Shown: positions 1 through 8,778, counted from the stretch's first letter. The stretch is DNA of 50,982 nt from Methylococcales bacterium (GCA_026399075.1 JAPLRR010000098.1:1-50982); one strand, 5' to 3'. Numbers and translations: made by a program. The notes: generated from the letters alone by a model not told the origin.

Positions 1-237
1 CTCTTTTGCTGTTTGGAAACTCACGACACCGTGTTACCACGATGCCGCTTCCTCATACTACCAAGGCGTACGGACAATTCCTTGGACGGGACTTTAACCC
101 GCTAGATTTATTGCTGTTACTGCGAACGGTCAGGCCTTATACACATAGGGTCTACACAAAGACTATTGTGGTCGGGTAGCAATTTTATCGCTGTCCAACA
201 TTTCCATCCATTGGTATTCAAAAAAAGCGAACTGGAC
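1..237. other. Gene-free left edge, possible group II intron remnant
   Basis: I find no convincing gene here. Read on the minus strand, the sequence holds a short stretch (AGCGGGTTAAAGTCCCGT, then a segment with GTGGTAACACGGTGTCGTGA) that reminds me of the structured 5' part of bacterial group II introns. If so, the intron would run off the left edge. This rests on resemblance only; no splice boundary or domain V is visible. A short plus-strand reading frame ends near 180 and is not recognisable. Confidence 0.25.
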
Positions 238-720
238 ATGCCCGCATCGGTTTATATCGAATCATCTGTAATTAGTTACCTCACCGCAAGGCCAAGCCGC
301 GATGTCGTTACCGCTGCACGTCAAGCAATCACGCTCGACTGGTAGCAAAACCAACGCCACAAATATGAGGTTTATATTTCGGCATTGGTTGAACAGGAAA
401 TTTCTACGGGCGACTCTGTTGCCGCTGAACAACGTATACAAGCAGTTTCATCTATTTATAGCGTAGCAATATCGCCCGAAGCGCAAGCAATAGCAGCAAG
501 CTTGATTGCCTCAAAAGCCGTACCCCACAACTGCGTAGAAGATGCCATGCACATTGCCATTGCAGCGGCGCAAGGAACGGAATACCTGCTTACTTGGAAT
601 TTCAAGCACATCAACAATGCAGAAACCAAGTCACTTATTGCGAAGGTCGTTGAAGCAAGTGGCTACATCTGCCCCATTCTCTGTTCCCCTGAAGAATTAG
701 GAGTATTTGACAATGATTGA
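238..720 (+). pseudogene. PIN-domain toxin gene with in-frame amber stop
   Basis: The frame starts at ATG 238 (MPASVYIESSVISYL, the usual first strand and helix of a PIN-fold ribonuclease) and stays open to 720 except for one TAG at 343-345. The codon before it is TGG, and the protein carries on at once as QNQRHKYEVYISALV, which fits a single TGG-to-TAG change in a Trp-Trp pair. The second half has the PIN signature CVEDAMHIAIAAAQGTEYLL with TWNFKHI. PIN proteins are VapC-like RNases of type II toxin-antitoxin systems. The stop codon overlaps the start of the next gene, so the two were one operon. A TTG at 385 could restart translation but would drop the first catalytic acidic residue region. 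Suppression of the stop cannot be excluded. Confidence 0.8.
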
Positions 721-910
721 TGACCCTATCGTCGAAGAAGTAAGAAAGCATAGACAAGCACATGCCGCCCGCTTCAATTATGATTTGACTGCCATTTTTG
801 CGGACTTAATCGAACGGGAGAAAAACTCTTCTCGCCCAGTGTTAAACCGTCCTCCACGCCGATTGTCCGAAACCCTTAAGGCAGAGTGTGCCAACCCGAA
901 AGATGGGTAG
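713..910 (+). CDS. Small partner protein of the PIN toxin (antitoxin-like)
   Basis: A 65-residue acidic/basic protein beginning MIDDPIVEEVRKHRQAHAARF. I chose ATG 713 because a TTAGGAG ribosome site lies at 697-703; a TTG six bases upstream is less likely. The gene overlaps the end of the PIN frame by 8 bases, the usual sign of translational coupling in TA operons. Proteins with this opening (PIVEEVRKHR...HAARFNYDLDAIF) are common uncharacterised neighbours of PIN genes, so an antitoxin or accessory role is inferred from context. It is intact although the toxin frame is broken. Its last codons lie inside the 78-bp repeat copy at 891-968, so the C-terminal tail CANPKDG may have been added by that repeat. 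Confidence 0.75.
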   Translation: MIDDPIVEEVRKHRQAHAARFNYDLTAIFADLIEREKNSSRPVLNRPPRRLSETLKAECANPKDG

Positions 911-968
911 AGGCGATAGCCGAAACCCATCACAGACATCGCTACGGTGTCTGGTGATGTTTGTTATA
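891..968 (+). repeat. 78-bp direct repeat, copy 1
   Basis: Nearly identical to 2080-2157 (few substitutions and one indel). Internally palindromic: GATGGGT pairs with ACCCATC, and CATCACAGACA pairs with TGTCTGGTGATG. The two copies bracket the GNAT/DUF1778 toxin-antitoxin pair about 1.2 kb apart in the same orientation. Just after this copy, at 973-987, is GCCGAGGTCGGGCAC, which recurs at 33111-33125. Confidence 0.85.
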
Positions 969-991
969 TGAAGCCGAGGTCGGGCACGGCT

Positions 992-1492
992 TTATTCTTC
1001 GAGAGAACGGCGCAAATCTTTAATAAGGCGGAATAGGTGTAGCGGGTCTGTCGCTGAGGGTACAAAGCCAAACTGTTCGTAGAATTGCTTGGCTGGTGCG
1101 TCTTTGGCGTGAACGGCAAAAGCACGAATACCGCCAATGTCGGCGGCTTGCAATGTGCGTTGCATCGCGTCCTTCAACAAGCCGGAACCAATTCGACGGC
1201 CTTGCCACGCGGTGCTAACTGCTAGTCGCGCTAATAACATAATGGGGACAGGGTGGCGGGCTAATCCCTTGGTCAACCGTTCTGGGGCATCGACAAAGGC
1301 GACCTCGCCTACAACGAGGCTGTAGAAACCTATGACTTCCGTGCCGTGTAGTCCTAGATAAGTTTGTGAAGCGTTGGCTTGCTGATTGCCAAGGGCATAG
1401 CGAATAAGAAAGCGGTCAAGCTCTTTGTATCCACAGGTAAAAGTGTCAAGTGGATGCTCACGGCGCAGCTTCTCAATACGAAAACCCGTCAT
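992..1492 (-). CDS. GNAT-family acetyltransferase toxin (TacT/AtaT-like)
   Basis: 166 residues with a complete Gcn5-type acetyltransferase fold. The pyrophosphate-binding loop is QGRRIGSG (around residue 97), followed by helix LLKDAMQRTL, and the C-terminal AKQFYEQFGF carries the conserved Tyr used as general acid. TacT/AtaT enzymes acetylate the amino group of aminoacyl-tRNA and block translation; they are paired with a DUF1778 ribbon-helix-helix antitoxin. That is exactly the gene upstream, which it overlaps by 4 bases (ATGA). The length and the opening FRIEKLRREHPLDTFTCG match the family. The module sits between two copies of a 78-bp repeat, which suggests acquisition as a unit. Confidence 0.9.
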   Translation of the reverse strand: MTGFRIEKLRREHPLDTFTCGYKELDRFLIRYALGNQQANASQTYLGLHGTEVIGFYSLVVGEVAFVDAPERLTKGLARHPVPIMLLARLAVSTAWQGRRIGSGLLKDAMQRTLQAADIGGIRAFAVHAKDAPAKQFYEQFGFVPSATDPLHLFRLIKDLRRSLEE

Positions 1493-1779
1493 TCGGCCAT
1501 CGGCGCATCAAAGGGACTCGGCTCACGGAACAATCGTTGAATTTGCGGCACAATCTGAGCGGGTGCATCGAGCGCATCCATGAATGCTTTCCATTGATCG
1601 GCGTTGAGTTCAAAACGTTGCCGCTCAATAAGAGTTTCGGCAGCACGTTCTAAGGCACTCCTCAGTACAAACTGGCTTACAGAGCAATGTGCCGCTTGGG
1701 CAGCCGCGCTCAGAGTTTGCTTTGCTTCCTGCGACAAACGCAGGTCAAGTTTGGTTGTGCGGTTTGTTTGAGTAGCCAT
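1489..1779 (-). CDS. DUF1778 antitoxin (TacA-like)
   Basis: 96 residues. The N-terminus TNRTTKLDLRLSQEAKQTL is the DNA-binding ribbon of a ribbon-helix-helix protein, and the C-terminal part WKAFMDALDAP...FREPSPFD is the segment that wraps the GNAT toxin in this family. Start: ATG 1779 with GGAGGAAT just upstream; a longer in-frame reading from 1884 would begin upstream of the predicted promoter and is unlikely. It overlaps the acetyltransferase gene by 4 bases, so antitoxin and toxin are coupled with the antitoxin made first. Antitoxins of this class repress their own promoter; a 12-bp palindrome over the -35 is a candidate operator. Confidence 0.9.
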   Translation of the reverse strand: MATQTNRTTKLDLRLSQEAKQTLSAAAQAAHCSVSQFVLRSALERAAETLIERQRFELNADQWKAFMDALDAPAQIVPQIQRLFREPSPFDAPMAE

Positions 1780-1798
1780 AATTCCTCCAATGCGTGTA

Positions 1799-1832
1799 AG
1801 AATAACACAAACGCCCGACATTGTCATGACAA
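1799..1832 (-). promoter_or_regulatory. Promoter and candidate operator of the GNAT/DUF1778 operon
   Basis: On the minus strand: -35 ATGACA (complement of 1822-1827), 17-base spacer, -10 TATTCT (complement of 1799-1804), then GGAGGAAT and ATG 1779. The perfect palindrome TTGTCATGACAA at 1821-1832 overlaps the -35 and is a plausible binding site for the ribbon-helix-helix antitoxin. The promoter is seen; the operator role is inferred. Confidence 0.6.
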
Positions 1833-2005
1833 TAATAACAAAACAGGGTGTCCGGCATCTAAAAAACGAAGGTTTGTTACACATAATAAGAAGCCAGTAG
1901 AATGCAGCATCAAGCCTAAAAATGGTGGATTTCCTATCGGCAAATCCACCTTACATTCATACGCCTTACGAGTTCAATGCCATTCATGCGTTCCAACATG
2001 AAAAT

Positions 2006-2032
2006 GTCGGGCACGAAAAGCATGTGCCCGAC
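2006..2032. repeat. 27-bp palindromic repeat, copy 1
   Basis: GTCGGGCAC, 9-base loop, GTGCCCGAC. Its reverse complement matches 33117-33143 at 26 of 27 positions, 31 kb away. It lies in the gene-free stretch upstream of the TA promoter. Confidence 0.8.
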
Positions 2033-2079
2033 CTGGCTTTACGCTCTGTAGGAGCATAATTTAATTTTCTGCGTAACTT

Positions 2080-2157
2080 CCAACCCGTAAGATGGGTAGA
2101 GGCGATAGCCGAAACCCATCACAGACATCGCTACGTGTCTGGTGATGTTTGTGATAT
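2080..2157 (+). repeat. 78-bp direct repeat, copy 2
   Basis: Second copy of the repeat at 891-968, same orientation. It lies about 100 bases beyond the end of the ABC transporter gene. The segment between the two copies, holding the TA pair, could be a small acquired block. Confidence 0.85.
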
Positions 2158-2262
2158 TAAAGTGGGTGTAGTGCTTGGTTTTATCATCACGAATATGCCG
2201 AACGTTAAATATCAGCATTAGCCGCTCACTGAACCTTACTGTTTCACCCTAATGGCTTGAAC

Positions 2263-4086
2263 CTAGCCTTTTTTTCCGTCCACATCGCCAGCGGTTTCTG
2301 GCAAAAAACCACCCGCCTGCATGGTCCACAACTTATAATACAAGCCTTGCTGGGCCAGTAGTTGCTGATGTCCGCCATCTTCGACGATACGCCCTTGGTC
2401 GAACACCAAAATCCGCTCCAAATGGGCAATCGTGGATAATCGGTGGGCAATGGCAATGACGGTCTTATGGCCCATGGCCCTATCCAAGTTTTCTTGGATG
2501 GCTTGTTCGGTGACTGAGTCCAAGCTAGACGTGGCTTCATCCAAAATCAAGATAGGCGCGTCTTTTAGGATTACCCGTGCAATCGCAATGCGCTGGCGTT
2601 GGCCTCCGGACAATTTGACACCGCGTTCACCCACTAAGGAATCATACGCTTCCGGCATGGTGCGGATAAATTCATCCGCATGTGCCAATTGTGCGGCAGC
2701 TTGGATGGCGCCGTCATCGGCCCCCATGCGTCCATAGCCGATGTTCTCGCGTAAGCTGCGGTGAAACAAGCAGGGGTCTTGGGGTATCAGGCTCACCTGT
2801 TCATGCAATGAGTCTTGCAAGACTTCGCGGATGTCTATGCCGTCAATCAAAATCTGGCCGTTTTGGGGCTGATAATTGCGCAATAGCAGGCTCACAAAAG
2901 TTGATTTGCCCGAGCCGGAAAAACCAACCAGGCCTACCCGTTGCCCCGGCTCTATCACCACGCTTAAGTTATCAAAGACGGCTTGTTTGGGGGCGTAAGC
3001 AAAACTGACGTTACGGAATTCAATCCGGCCCTGGCTGATTTCTAGTGGCTTTGCATCCGGTTCGTCAATAATCTCATGTGCTTGGACGATGGTGTCCACG
3101 CCATTGGCGATATTGCCGACATATTCAAAAAACTCTAAAAACCGCCGGGTCAGGTTACGGGCATCGTTAATGATCAGCAATGCCAAGCCAACACTCATGG
3201 TAAAGTCGCCAACAGTGATGATGCCGCTATCCCATAGGGTCAGGGCATAATACACCGTGCCAATTTTAAGCAGCGCGGCGGCAATAAACTGAAACCAGCG
3301 CACCCGTTCCATATACCAAAAAGTGCGGCGGCCCGCTTTGACTTCAGTTTCCAGAAATTCTTGCAGATAGTCCCTTTCGTAGGGTAAACGGGCAAATAGT
3401 TTGGCGTTTTGGATATTGGTCACTGCATCCACAATCTTGCCGTTGACTTGGCTGCGGGTTGCAGCAAAACTTTGCGCATAAGGTTGGCAGCGGGTGGCCA
3501 ATAAATAAGATAGCCCCACATAAGCCAAAACCCAGCCCGCAACCATCAGGCCCAGCCCCTGATGCACACCCAATAACAGGGTTATTGAAACGGCAAAAGT
3601 GACCAGGATGGGCCAAAAGTCACATAGCACCGTCCAGAGGGTGTGGTTGACGCTCATCGCCGTTTCGCTAATCCGATGCGCCAAAGAACCCGCAAAATGC
3701 CCGCCAAAATAGCGTGGCGCATGGTATTGCAAATAAGCATATAACACGGCAGTGGTGCGCTGGCGCAAACGCGGCCCGACTATAATCAACACCGCGCCGC
3801 TAGCCCGGCTAAACAAAATTTCCGCCACATTCAAACCCGCCAATAGCATCAAAGGGCCTTGCAGATTTTCCATCACGGTTTGGCCAGTGCCATGTGCTAC
3901 CGCGTCCATAATGGCTTTAATGGCATAAGGCACCAGAATGCTGCCTGCTGCTTGCCCGGTTTCCATCAGCAACATCAAAAACAGCCAGCCACGGAAATTG
4001 GCCAGGCAATACCAAATAAATTTTATTTTGCTGCGCGGTAAAGGTGGCGCAGCCGCGGCTTTTTGGAAGGGGGCTGATTTGGCCAT
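2263..4086 (-). CDS. ABC exporter, fused permease and ATPase
   Basis: 607 residues with a type I exporter architecture (MsbA/lipid or peptide exporter class). The membrane domain covers about residues 30-330 with six predicted helices. The ATPase domain covers about 350-590, with Walker A GFSGSGKS (388-395), signature LSGGQRQR (492-499), Walker B ILILDEATS (512-520) and the switch histidine in IAHRLST. All motifs are canonical, so it should hydrolyse ATP as a homodimer in the inner membrane. The substrate cannot be told from sequence. It stands alone: no adaptor (HlyD) or outer-membrane partner gene lies next to it, which argues against a type I secretion role. The ATG at 4086 follows a purine-poor leader, so the start is likely but not certain. 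Confidence 0.9.
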   Translation of the reverse strand: MAKSAPFQKAAAAPPLPRSKIKFIWYCLANFRGWLFLMLLMETGQAAGSILVPYAIKAIMDAVAHGTGQTVMENLQGPLMLLAGLNVAEILFSRASGAVLIIVGPRLRQRTTAVLYAYLQYHAPRYFGGHFAGSLAHRISETAMSVNHTLWTVLCDFWPILVTFAVSITLLLGVHQGLGLMVAGWVLAYVGLSYLLATRCQPYAQSFAATRSQVNGKIVDAVTNIQNAKLFARLPYERDYLQEFLETEVKAGRRTFWYMERVRWFQFIAAALLKIGTVYYALTLWDSGIITVGDFTMSVGLALLIINDARNLTRRFLEFFEYVGNIANGVDTIVQAHEIIDEPDAKPLEISQGRIEFRNVSFAYAPKQAVFDNLSVVIEPGQRVGLVGFSGSGKSTFVSLLLRNYQPQNGQILIDGIDIREVLQDSLHEQVSLIPQDPCLFHRSLRENIGYGRMGADDGAIQAAAQLAHADEFIRTMPEAYDSLVGERGVKLSGGQRQRIAIARVILKDAPILILDEATSSLDSVTEQAIQENLDRAMGHKTVIAIAHRLSTIAHLERILVFDQGRIVEDGGHQQLLAQQGLYYKLWTMQAGGFLPETAGDVDGKKG

Positions 4087-4261
4087 AGCGTAGGGAGTTT
4101 CCGGGAAATGACAGCCATTATACTGGAAACCGACTGGGGGGTTTGATGACGTGCAGGCCTTATATCACGCTAAAAATTTCGTGCTTACGTTACAATAAAG
4201 CCATACCAATAAGAATAGCTTGTGATCAAGCCATCCACAACCTTAACCAGCCAGACGTATT

Positions 4262-5446
4262 ATGTCAGAACCAAGCCCTAACCCCCAAAAACAGCGCTAC
4301 CAACGTGACCAGCCATCCGGATTTTTAGAGGATATCGGTGTCAAGTATTACCAATACTTGGCTAAAAAAGCCGGTGTCAGCAAACTTGATGTGGTGGCGA
4401 TTGATGATTTGCCATCCGACGAGATTATGTGTGCCTTGGCCCATAGCCTCACCCATTTTGCCGCCATCATTGCTTTTAGCATAGGCGCATTGACTACCGT
4501 AGTCAGTGTTTGGTTTGAATGGGAATATGCCGGGCGCATGGATGACACCCTGTATTACGCTAGCTATGGGCTGATAGTGCTGATTATGTTGGCGATTGAA
4601 ATGGGTGTGCTGTTTTGGCTGGGGCTAAGGACGGTGCATGGGCTTGCCTGTTTGACCGGGCAACATGGTACTTATGATGACCCGTTTTTGGAAACGGCGG
4701 ATGCAATGCCCAATTTATTGGCTAGGGCGGCCTTGGAAGTCCCGGATCCGGTCATCCATTACCTAGGCATAGATCCCATGAAGCACGTGCCGAAAAGCAA
4801 GTTATTACTGGTCGGGTTTTTATACAAGGCAAAAGTGCTGCTAAGCAGTTTGTTGGTTAAGTTTGTGTTGGTGCGGATTTTTGGCAAGGGCGGTTCACGC
4901 TTGGGCTTTGCGTGGGTGGCGATACCGATCACTGGCATTTGGGATGCCGTGGTGATGTATAAAATTGCCAAAGAAGCCCGCTTGCGTTTATTTGGCAACC
5001 GCTTGGCGAGGCATATTGCCGAAGAGGTGATGCAGCCAGAATTGATGGGGCAGTTATCAGATAAAGCCAAAGAAGGGGCCTTACGCGCGGTGGCGACGAT
5101 GATGGTTTTATCCCAAAATCACCACCCGAATATGTTGGTGCTATTGCTCAAACTGTCCCAAACTTTGGCGATTGACCACGAATGCGAATACGACAACTGG
5201 GAAGATTTTTTAAAGCTACTGGATGAAGTTAGCCCCCCAGAACGCTATTTTATTCTGGATTTGCTTTGTGTCTCCGCCGCTTTTGATGGCCATTTGTCCC
5301 GCTTGGAGCGCCACCACTTGCCCCTGGCCTTTGGCGAATACACAGATATTTATATGCGCCGCATCGACGATTTAATGCAGGCCTTGTTGAACGGGCAATT
5401 ACATAGAGCCAAAACACTCTGCAAGCTGGATTTTGAGCCGGGTTGA
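4262..5446 (+). CDS. Membrane protein of unknown function
   Basis: 394 residues. About 70 soluble residues are followed by hydrophobic segments near 63-85 (THFAAIIAFSIGALTTVVSVWF) and 98-120 (YGLIVLIMLAIEMGVLFWLGL). A weaker pair around 185-230 contains AWVAIPITGIWDAVVMY. The C-terminal third (AKEGALRAVATMMVLSQNHHPNMLVLL...) is soluble and resembles a TerB/tellurite-resistance-like helical bundle only in general layout. I do not recognise a named family with certainty. It is transcribed away from the ABC exporter gene. Start: ATG 4262; no strong ribosome site is visible. Confidence 0.7.
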   Translation: MSEPSPNPQKQRYQRDQPSGFLEDIGVKYYQYLAKKAGVSKLDVVAIDDLPSDEIMCALAHSLTHFAAIIAFSIGALTTVVSVWFEWEYAGRMDDTLYYASYGLIVLIMLAIEMGVLFWLGLRTVHGLACLTGQHGTYDDPFLETADAMPNLLARAALEVPDPVIHYLGIDPMKHVPKSKLLLVGFLYKAKVLLSSLLVKFVLVRIFGKGGSRLGFAWVAIPITGIWDAVVMYKIAKEARLRLFGNRLARHIAEEVMQPELMGQLSDKAKEGALRAVATMMVLSQNHHPNMLVLLLKLSQTLAIDHECEYDNWEDFLKLLDEVSPPERYFILDLLCVSAAFDGHLSRLERHHLPLAFGEYTDIYMRRIDDLMQALLNGQLHRAKTLCKLDFEPG

Positions 5447-5717
5447 TTGCTTTACGGTGTTTTAGGATTTACCTGTGACTGATCGAGATGTAACTGTATT
5501 GAAAATTGTAATGGTCAAGTAAATTTGGACAGTCTGTTAGGCGACTTTTGATAATTTTTCGCAGTGATTTGGTGAAGCACTTCCTATAGATGAATGGATA
5601 CGATTGTGTTGTCAGGCTTATGTTATCTACCAATGATTGTTTATTTCTGCTCGTAAGCAAATCCAAAAACCTCGGCTTGCACAGGCTTCAAACATTACCG
5701 CGCCCTTAGCAAAACGT

Positions 5718-6701
5718 CTAAGGCACTAACACCGCAGCCCCCTGAAAACGTCCGGCGCGTAAATCAGCCAATGCTTGGTTGGCTTGTTGTAGCGGGTAGG
5801 GGGTGGTTTGGGTGATGATGCCGATTTCGGGGGCGAGTTTTAAAAAATCGATGCCGTCTTGGCGAGTCAGGTTGGCGACGGATAGCAATTGCCGTTCTTC
5901 CCATAATAATCGGTAGGCAAAGCTCGGGATGTCGCTCATGTGGATGCCTGCGCAAACCACCCGCCCGCCTTTCTTGACAGCTTGTAGGGCTAAGGGCACC
6001 AGTGCGCCTACTGGGGCGAAAATGATGGCCGCATCCAATTTTTCGGGCGGTGTTTCATCCGCAGCGCCAGCCCAAACTGCGCCTAGGCTACGCGCATACG
6101 CTTGGCTGGCCACATCATCCGGCTTGGTGAAGGCATAAACCTTGCGGCCTTGCCAGTTGGCAACCTGCGCCAATATGTGTGCGGCGGCACCAAAGCCATA
6201 TAAACCCAAATTTTTACCTGCCCCGGCCATGACTAATGACCGCCAGCCGATCAATCCTGCACACAGCAAAGGCGCGAGGGCGACATCACTGCCTTTTTCG
6301 GCTAGCGGAAAGGCGAAACGGGCATCGGCCACCACAGCGGTCGCAAAGCCGCCATTGCGTGTATAACCCGTAAACAGCGGCTGGTCGCAGAGGTTTTCCT
6401 GTTTCGCGAGGCAATACGGGCAAACCCCGCAGGTATGGCCTAACCAAGGGATGCCCACCCGTTCGCCTAGGGTTAAGCCAGTTACGCCTGCACCCAGTTT
6501 GTCGATACGTCCGACGATTTCGTGGCCGGGGATAATCGGCAGCGGGATGTCGGGCAGTTCGCCATCGACGACATGCAAGTCCGTACGGCACACGCCGCAA
6601 ACGGACACTTGCACACGGATTTCACCGGCTTGGGGGAGCGGGTCAGGCATCTGGGTCCAGATTAAGTCGCCACGGGTTTGTCGAAGTTGCATTGCGTACA
6701 T
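5718..6701 (-). CDS. Zinc-dependent alcohol dehydrogenase (AdhA/AdhP type)
   Basis: 327 residues, a medium-chain dehydrogenase. Catalytic zinc ligands: Cys38 in VCGVCRTDLH, the GHE motif at 59-61, and a later cysteine. A structural zinc site is formed by the cysteines of GHTCGVCPYC (91, 94, 97) and Cys105. The Rossmann part holds GLYGFGAAAHI instead of the standard GxGxxG, as is usual in the branch of the family that includes cinnamyl-alcohol-type and AdhA enzymes. It would oxidise or reduce a primary alcohol/aldehyde with NAD(P). The gene is single, followed by an unrelated SDR gene in the same direction, with about 120 bases between them. Confidence 0.9.
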   Translation of the reverse strand: MYAMQLRQTRGDLIWTQMPDPLPQAGEIRVQVSVCGVCRTDLHVVDGELPDIPLPIIPGHEIVGRIDKLGAGVTGLTLGERVGIPWLGHTCGVCPYCLAKQENLCDQPLFTGYTRNGGFATAVVADARFAFPLAEKGSDVALAPLLCAGLIGWRSLVMAGAGKNLGLYGFGAAAHILAQVANWQGRKVYAFTKPDDVASQAYARSLGAVWAGAADETPPEKLDAAIIFAPVGALVPLALQAVKKGGRVVCAGIHMSDIPSFAYRLLWEERQLLSVANLTRQDGIDFLKLAPEIGIITQTTPYPLQQANQALADLRAGRFQGAAVLVP

Positions 6702-6820
6702 GATGGGCTTTTAGGTTGTGACAGGTTGACGGTTAAATTGTTTGGTATAAAAGGGGGTAGCCTGTACACCCAAGCTACGTCACTTTAGCCCCGAAAGCGA
6801 GGCTAAAGCCGCCCTCTCGG

Positions 6821-7666
6821 TTATTGTTTAGGAAAATCCGCCCCACGTGACACGCTTTCCCAAGCCAAAAACTCAGTGCGCAACACATCCAATTTGCCCA
6901 TCGCCCAGGTAAACGCATCGTTGCCCAGCAATAAGCGGTGTGGCGGTTTTGCTGATTCTACGGCTTGTACGATGGCCTGTACGGCGCGGATAGGGTCACC
7001 CGCCTGATTGCCTGATGCGGCGCGTAGGTGTTTGCGTACCAGCCCGGCAGTTTTTGCATAAGCGTCTATCGTATTATGGCTTTCTGAGGCCGAACGGCCT
7101 GCCCAATCGGTGCGGAACCCGCTAGGTTCCACCAACATCACTTTGATGCCCAAGGGTTCAACTTCTTGCCATAAGGCTTCCGATAAACCCTCAACGGCAA
7201 ATTTGGTGGCATTGTAATAACCCAAAGCGGGCACGCCCAATAAGCCACCGATAGACGATATATTGACAATAAAGCCTTTGCCACGTTCACGCATTTTGGG
7301 CAAAGCCAAGTGAACCATGCGGCTAAGGCCAAACACATTGACATCAAACATGGCGCGTACTTGGCTTTCTTCGCTTTCTTCGACGGCGGCAAAATAGCCT
7401 ATCCCGGCATTATTGACCAACACGTCTATCCCGCCAAATTTAGCTTCTGCTGTTTTAATGGCGGCTTCCGCTAGCTGGCGGTCGGTTACGTCGAGTTGGA
7501 GAATCAGGGCGTTATCATGGATGGCAAAGGAGTTTAAAGCGTCCGGGTTACGCGCGGTGACGACTACGCGGTAGCCATTTTCAAGCAAGTAGGTCGCCAG
7601 CTCATGGCCAAAGCCTGTGGAGCAGCCAGTGATAAACCATACGGGTTTTTCGGTGTTGTCTGTCAT
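6821..7666 (-). CDS. Short-chain dehydrogenase/reductase (SDR)
   Basis: 281 residues of a classical SDR. The N-terminal nucleotide site is ITGCSTGFGHELA, NNAG follows the fourth strand, the catalytic Ser lies in NISSIGG and the catalytic pair is YNATK. The family (close to proteins annotated as oxidoreductase/3-ketoacyl reductase-like) uses NADP(H); the substrate is unknown. ATG 7666 gives the standard SDR length; the longer reading frame (from 7726) would add 20 residues overlapping the next gene. It follows the stress-protein gene at 7701-8249 by 34 bases, so the two may be co-transcribed. Confidence 0.9.
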   Translation of the reverse strand: MTDNTEKPVWFITGCSTGFGHELATYLLENGYRVVVTARNPDALNSFAIHDNALILQLDVTDRQLAEAAIKTAEAKFGGIDVLVNNAGIGYFAAVEESEESQVRAMFDVNVFGLSRMVHLALPKMRERGKGFIVNISSIGGLLGVPALGYYNATKFAVEGLSEALWQEVEPLGIKVMLVEPSGFRTDWAGRSASESHNTIDAYAKTAGLVRKHLRAASGNQAGDPIRAVQAIVQAVESAKPPHRLLLGNDAFTWAMGKLDVLRTEFLAWESVSRGADFPKQ

Positions 7667-7700
7667 TCGGGGTATCTCCAATGCGGGTGAATAAATACGC

Positions 7701-8249
7701 TTACGATGCCAATTCAGTGGTTTCAACTACGTCTTGTTTATGGACGTGGGCGCTGTCGGCCTGGTTATGCAGCAAGATGTCCTTGGCTTTGTCCACTTCT
7801 TGGCTAGTGCCGTGTACGATCAGGATAAATTTGTTGGCTTTTAAGGCGGTTTCATATTGAATCACACTGTCTTTAGGAATGCCAATACTGGCTAATGCGC
7901 CGCCTAATGCGGTCAGCCCACCTGTCAATAAGGCGGTTTCCAATGCACCGATGATCCAGCTAACCAAGGGGCCGCCAACCATGACAGCGCCAATGCCAGG
8001 TATAAAGAAAAACGCTGAGCCAAACAACAAGCCCCATATCGTTCCCCAAAACAAACCGAACTTGCCCCAAGTCGCCATGCGCTCGCCTGTGTTGTAGTAA
8101 CCGACCACGTTTTCTTCGGTATGGTAATCTTTGCCGACTACCGACAATTTGGTCATATCGTAGCCGGATAATTGTAATTCTTTAACGGCTTTTTCGGCAT
8201 CTTCATGGTTGTTAAAAAGACCGACGGCGGTATTTTGGGTTTTGTTCAT
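7701..8249 (-). CDS. General-stress membrane protein (GSP17M/DUF1269-like)
   Basis: 182 residues. The N-terminal half (QNTAVGLFNNHEDAEKAVKELQLSGYDMTKLSVVGKDYH) is the ferredoxin-like fold of general stress protein 17M. The middle is a glycine-rich hydrophobic hairpin (FGLFWGTIWGLLFGSAFFFIPGIGAVMVGGPL and a second segment) typical of the DUF1269-type membrane anchors, and the tail IPKDSVIQYETALKANKFILIVHG is the second conserved block. ATG 8249 is preceded by AGGAAC. The job is unknown; relatives are induced by general stress, which fits the neighbours. Confidence 0.85.
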   Translation of the reverse strand: MNKTQNTAVGLFNNHEDAEKAVKELQLSGYDMTKLSVVGKDYHTEENVVGYYNTGERMATWGKFGLFWGTIWGLLFGSAFFFIPGIGAVMVGGPLVSWIIGALETALLTGGLTALGGALASIGIPKDSVIQYETALKANKFILIVHGTSQEVDKAKDILLHNQADSAHVHKQDVVETTELAS

Positions 8250-8334
8250 GGGTGTTCCTAGGTTAGTTGTCTGTGGCAAAGCGTTTAGATGGTGTAGTTC
8301 GCTGTTGCTTAGTAGGGGAGATTCCCTTAGTGCT

Positions 8335-8778
8335 TTAAATAGTGGGTAAATATTTGGGCAGGTGGCTGCGGATATCCGCTGGGCTTTGGCTGGCGATACT
8401 TTTGTCCAAGGAAAAGCTTACCCGTTTGCTGAGTGTTTCTGGCAACTCCTTACGCAGCATCCCTAAAAACGCCGGGCCGGCAACCAGCACCAATTGTTCA
8501 AATTTATTGGCATTAAGCGCTTCTGTCAGGCTGCCCGTTATTTGTTTGGCGAAGTTTTCCGCCTCGTGGCGTTTGGGGTCGGTGGCTTGTTCAAAGGCAT
8601 GGCCGACACCGTTAGAGGCTCTTATTTTCCCCGGGATGTCGGTCGTGAGGTCGTTGTCCAATAAGCGGCCTTTTTCATGGGTCAGTTGGCTCAATTCTTC
8701 TAAGGGTGATGACTCAGTGTCCACGGTAAAAAAGCGGGCCAGGGTGTTGTCGGCGACAACTATCCAAGTGGGTTTCAT
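8335..8778 (-). CDS. Host attachment protein family (RF1-like fold)
   Basis: 147 residues starting TWIVVADNTLARFF, the signature of the 'host attachment' family (PF10116), which has an archaeal eRF1-domain-like fold. It also has LPETLSKRVSFSLDKSIA near the C-terminus, standard in this family. The name comes from an Agrobacterium protein linked to plant attachment; in most bacteria the role is unknown and the gene tends to lie among stress genes, as here. The full length is typical. Confidence 0.85.
   Translation of the reverse strand: MKPTWIVVADNTLARFFTVDTESSPLEELSQLTHEKGRLLDNDLTTDIPGKIRASNGVGHAFEQATDPKRHEAENFAKQITGSLTEALNANKFEQLVLVAGPAFLGMLRKELPETLSKRVSFSLDKSIASQSPADIRSHLPKYLPTI

Noticed and set aside
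5500..5680. IS3-like end (AAATTTGGACAGTC...)
   Set aside because: Only a resemblance of a few bases; no inverted partner and no transposase similarity in the short frames.
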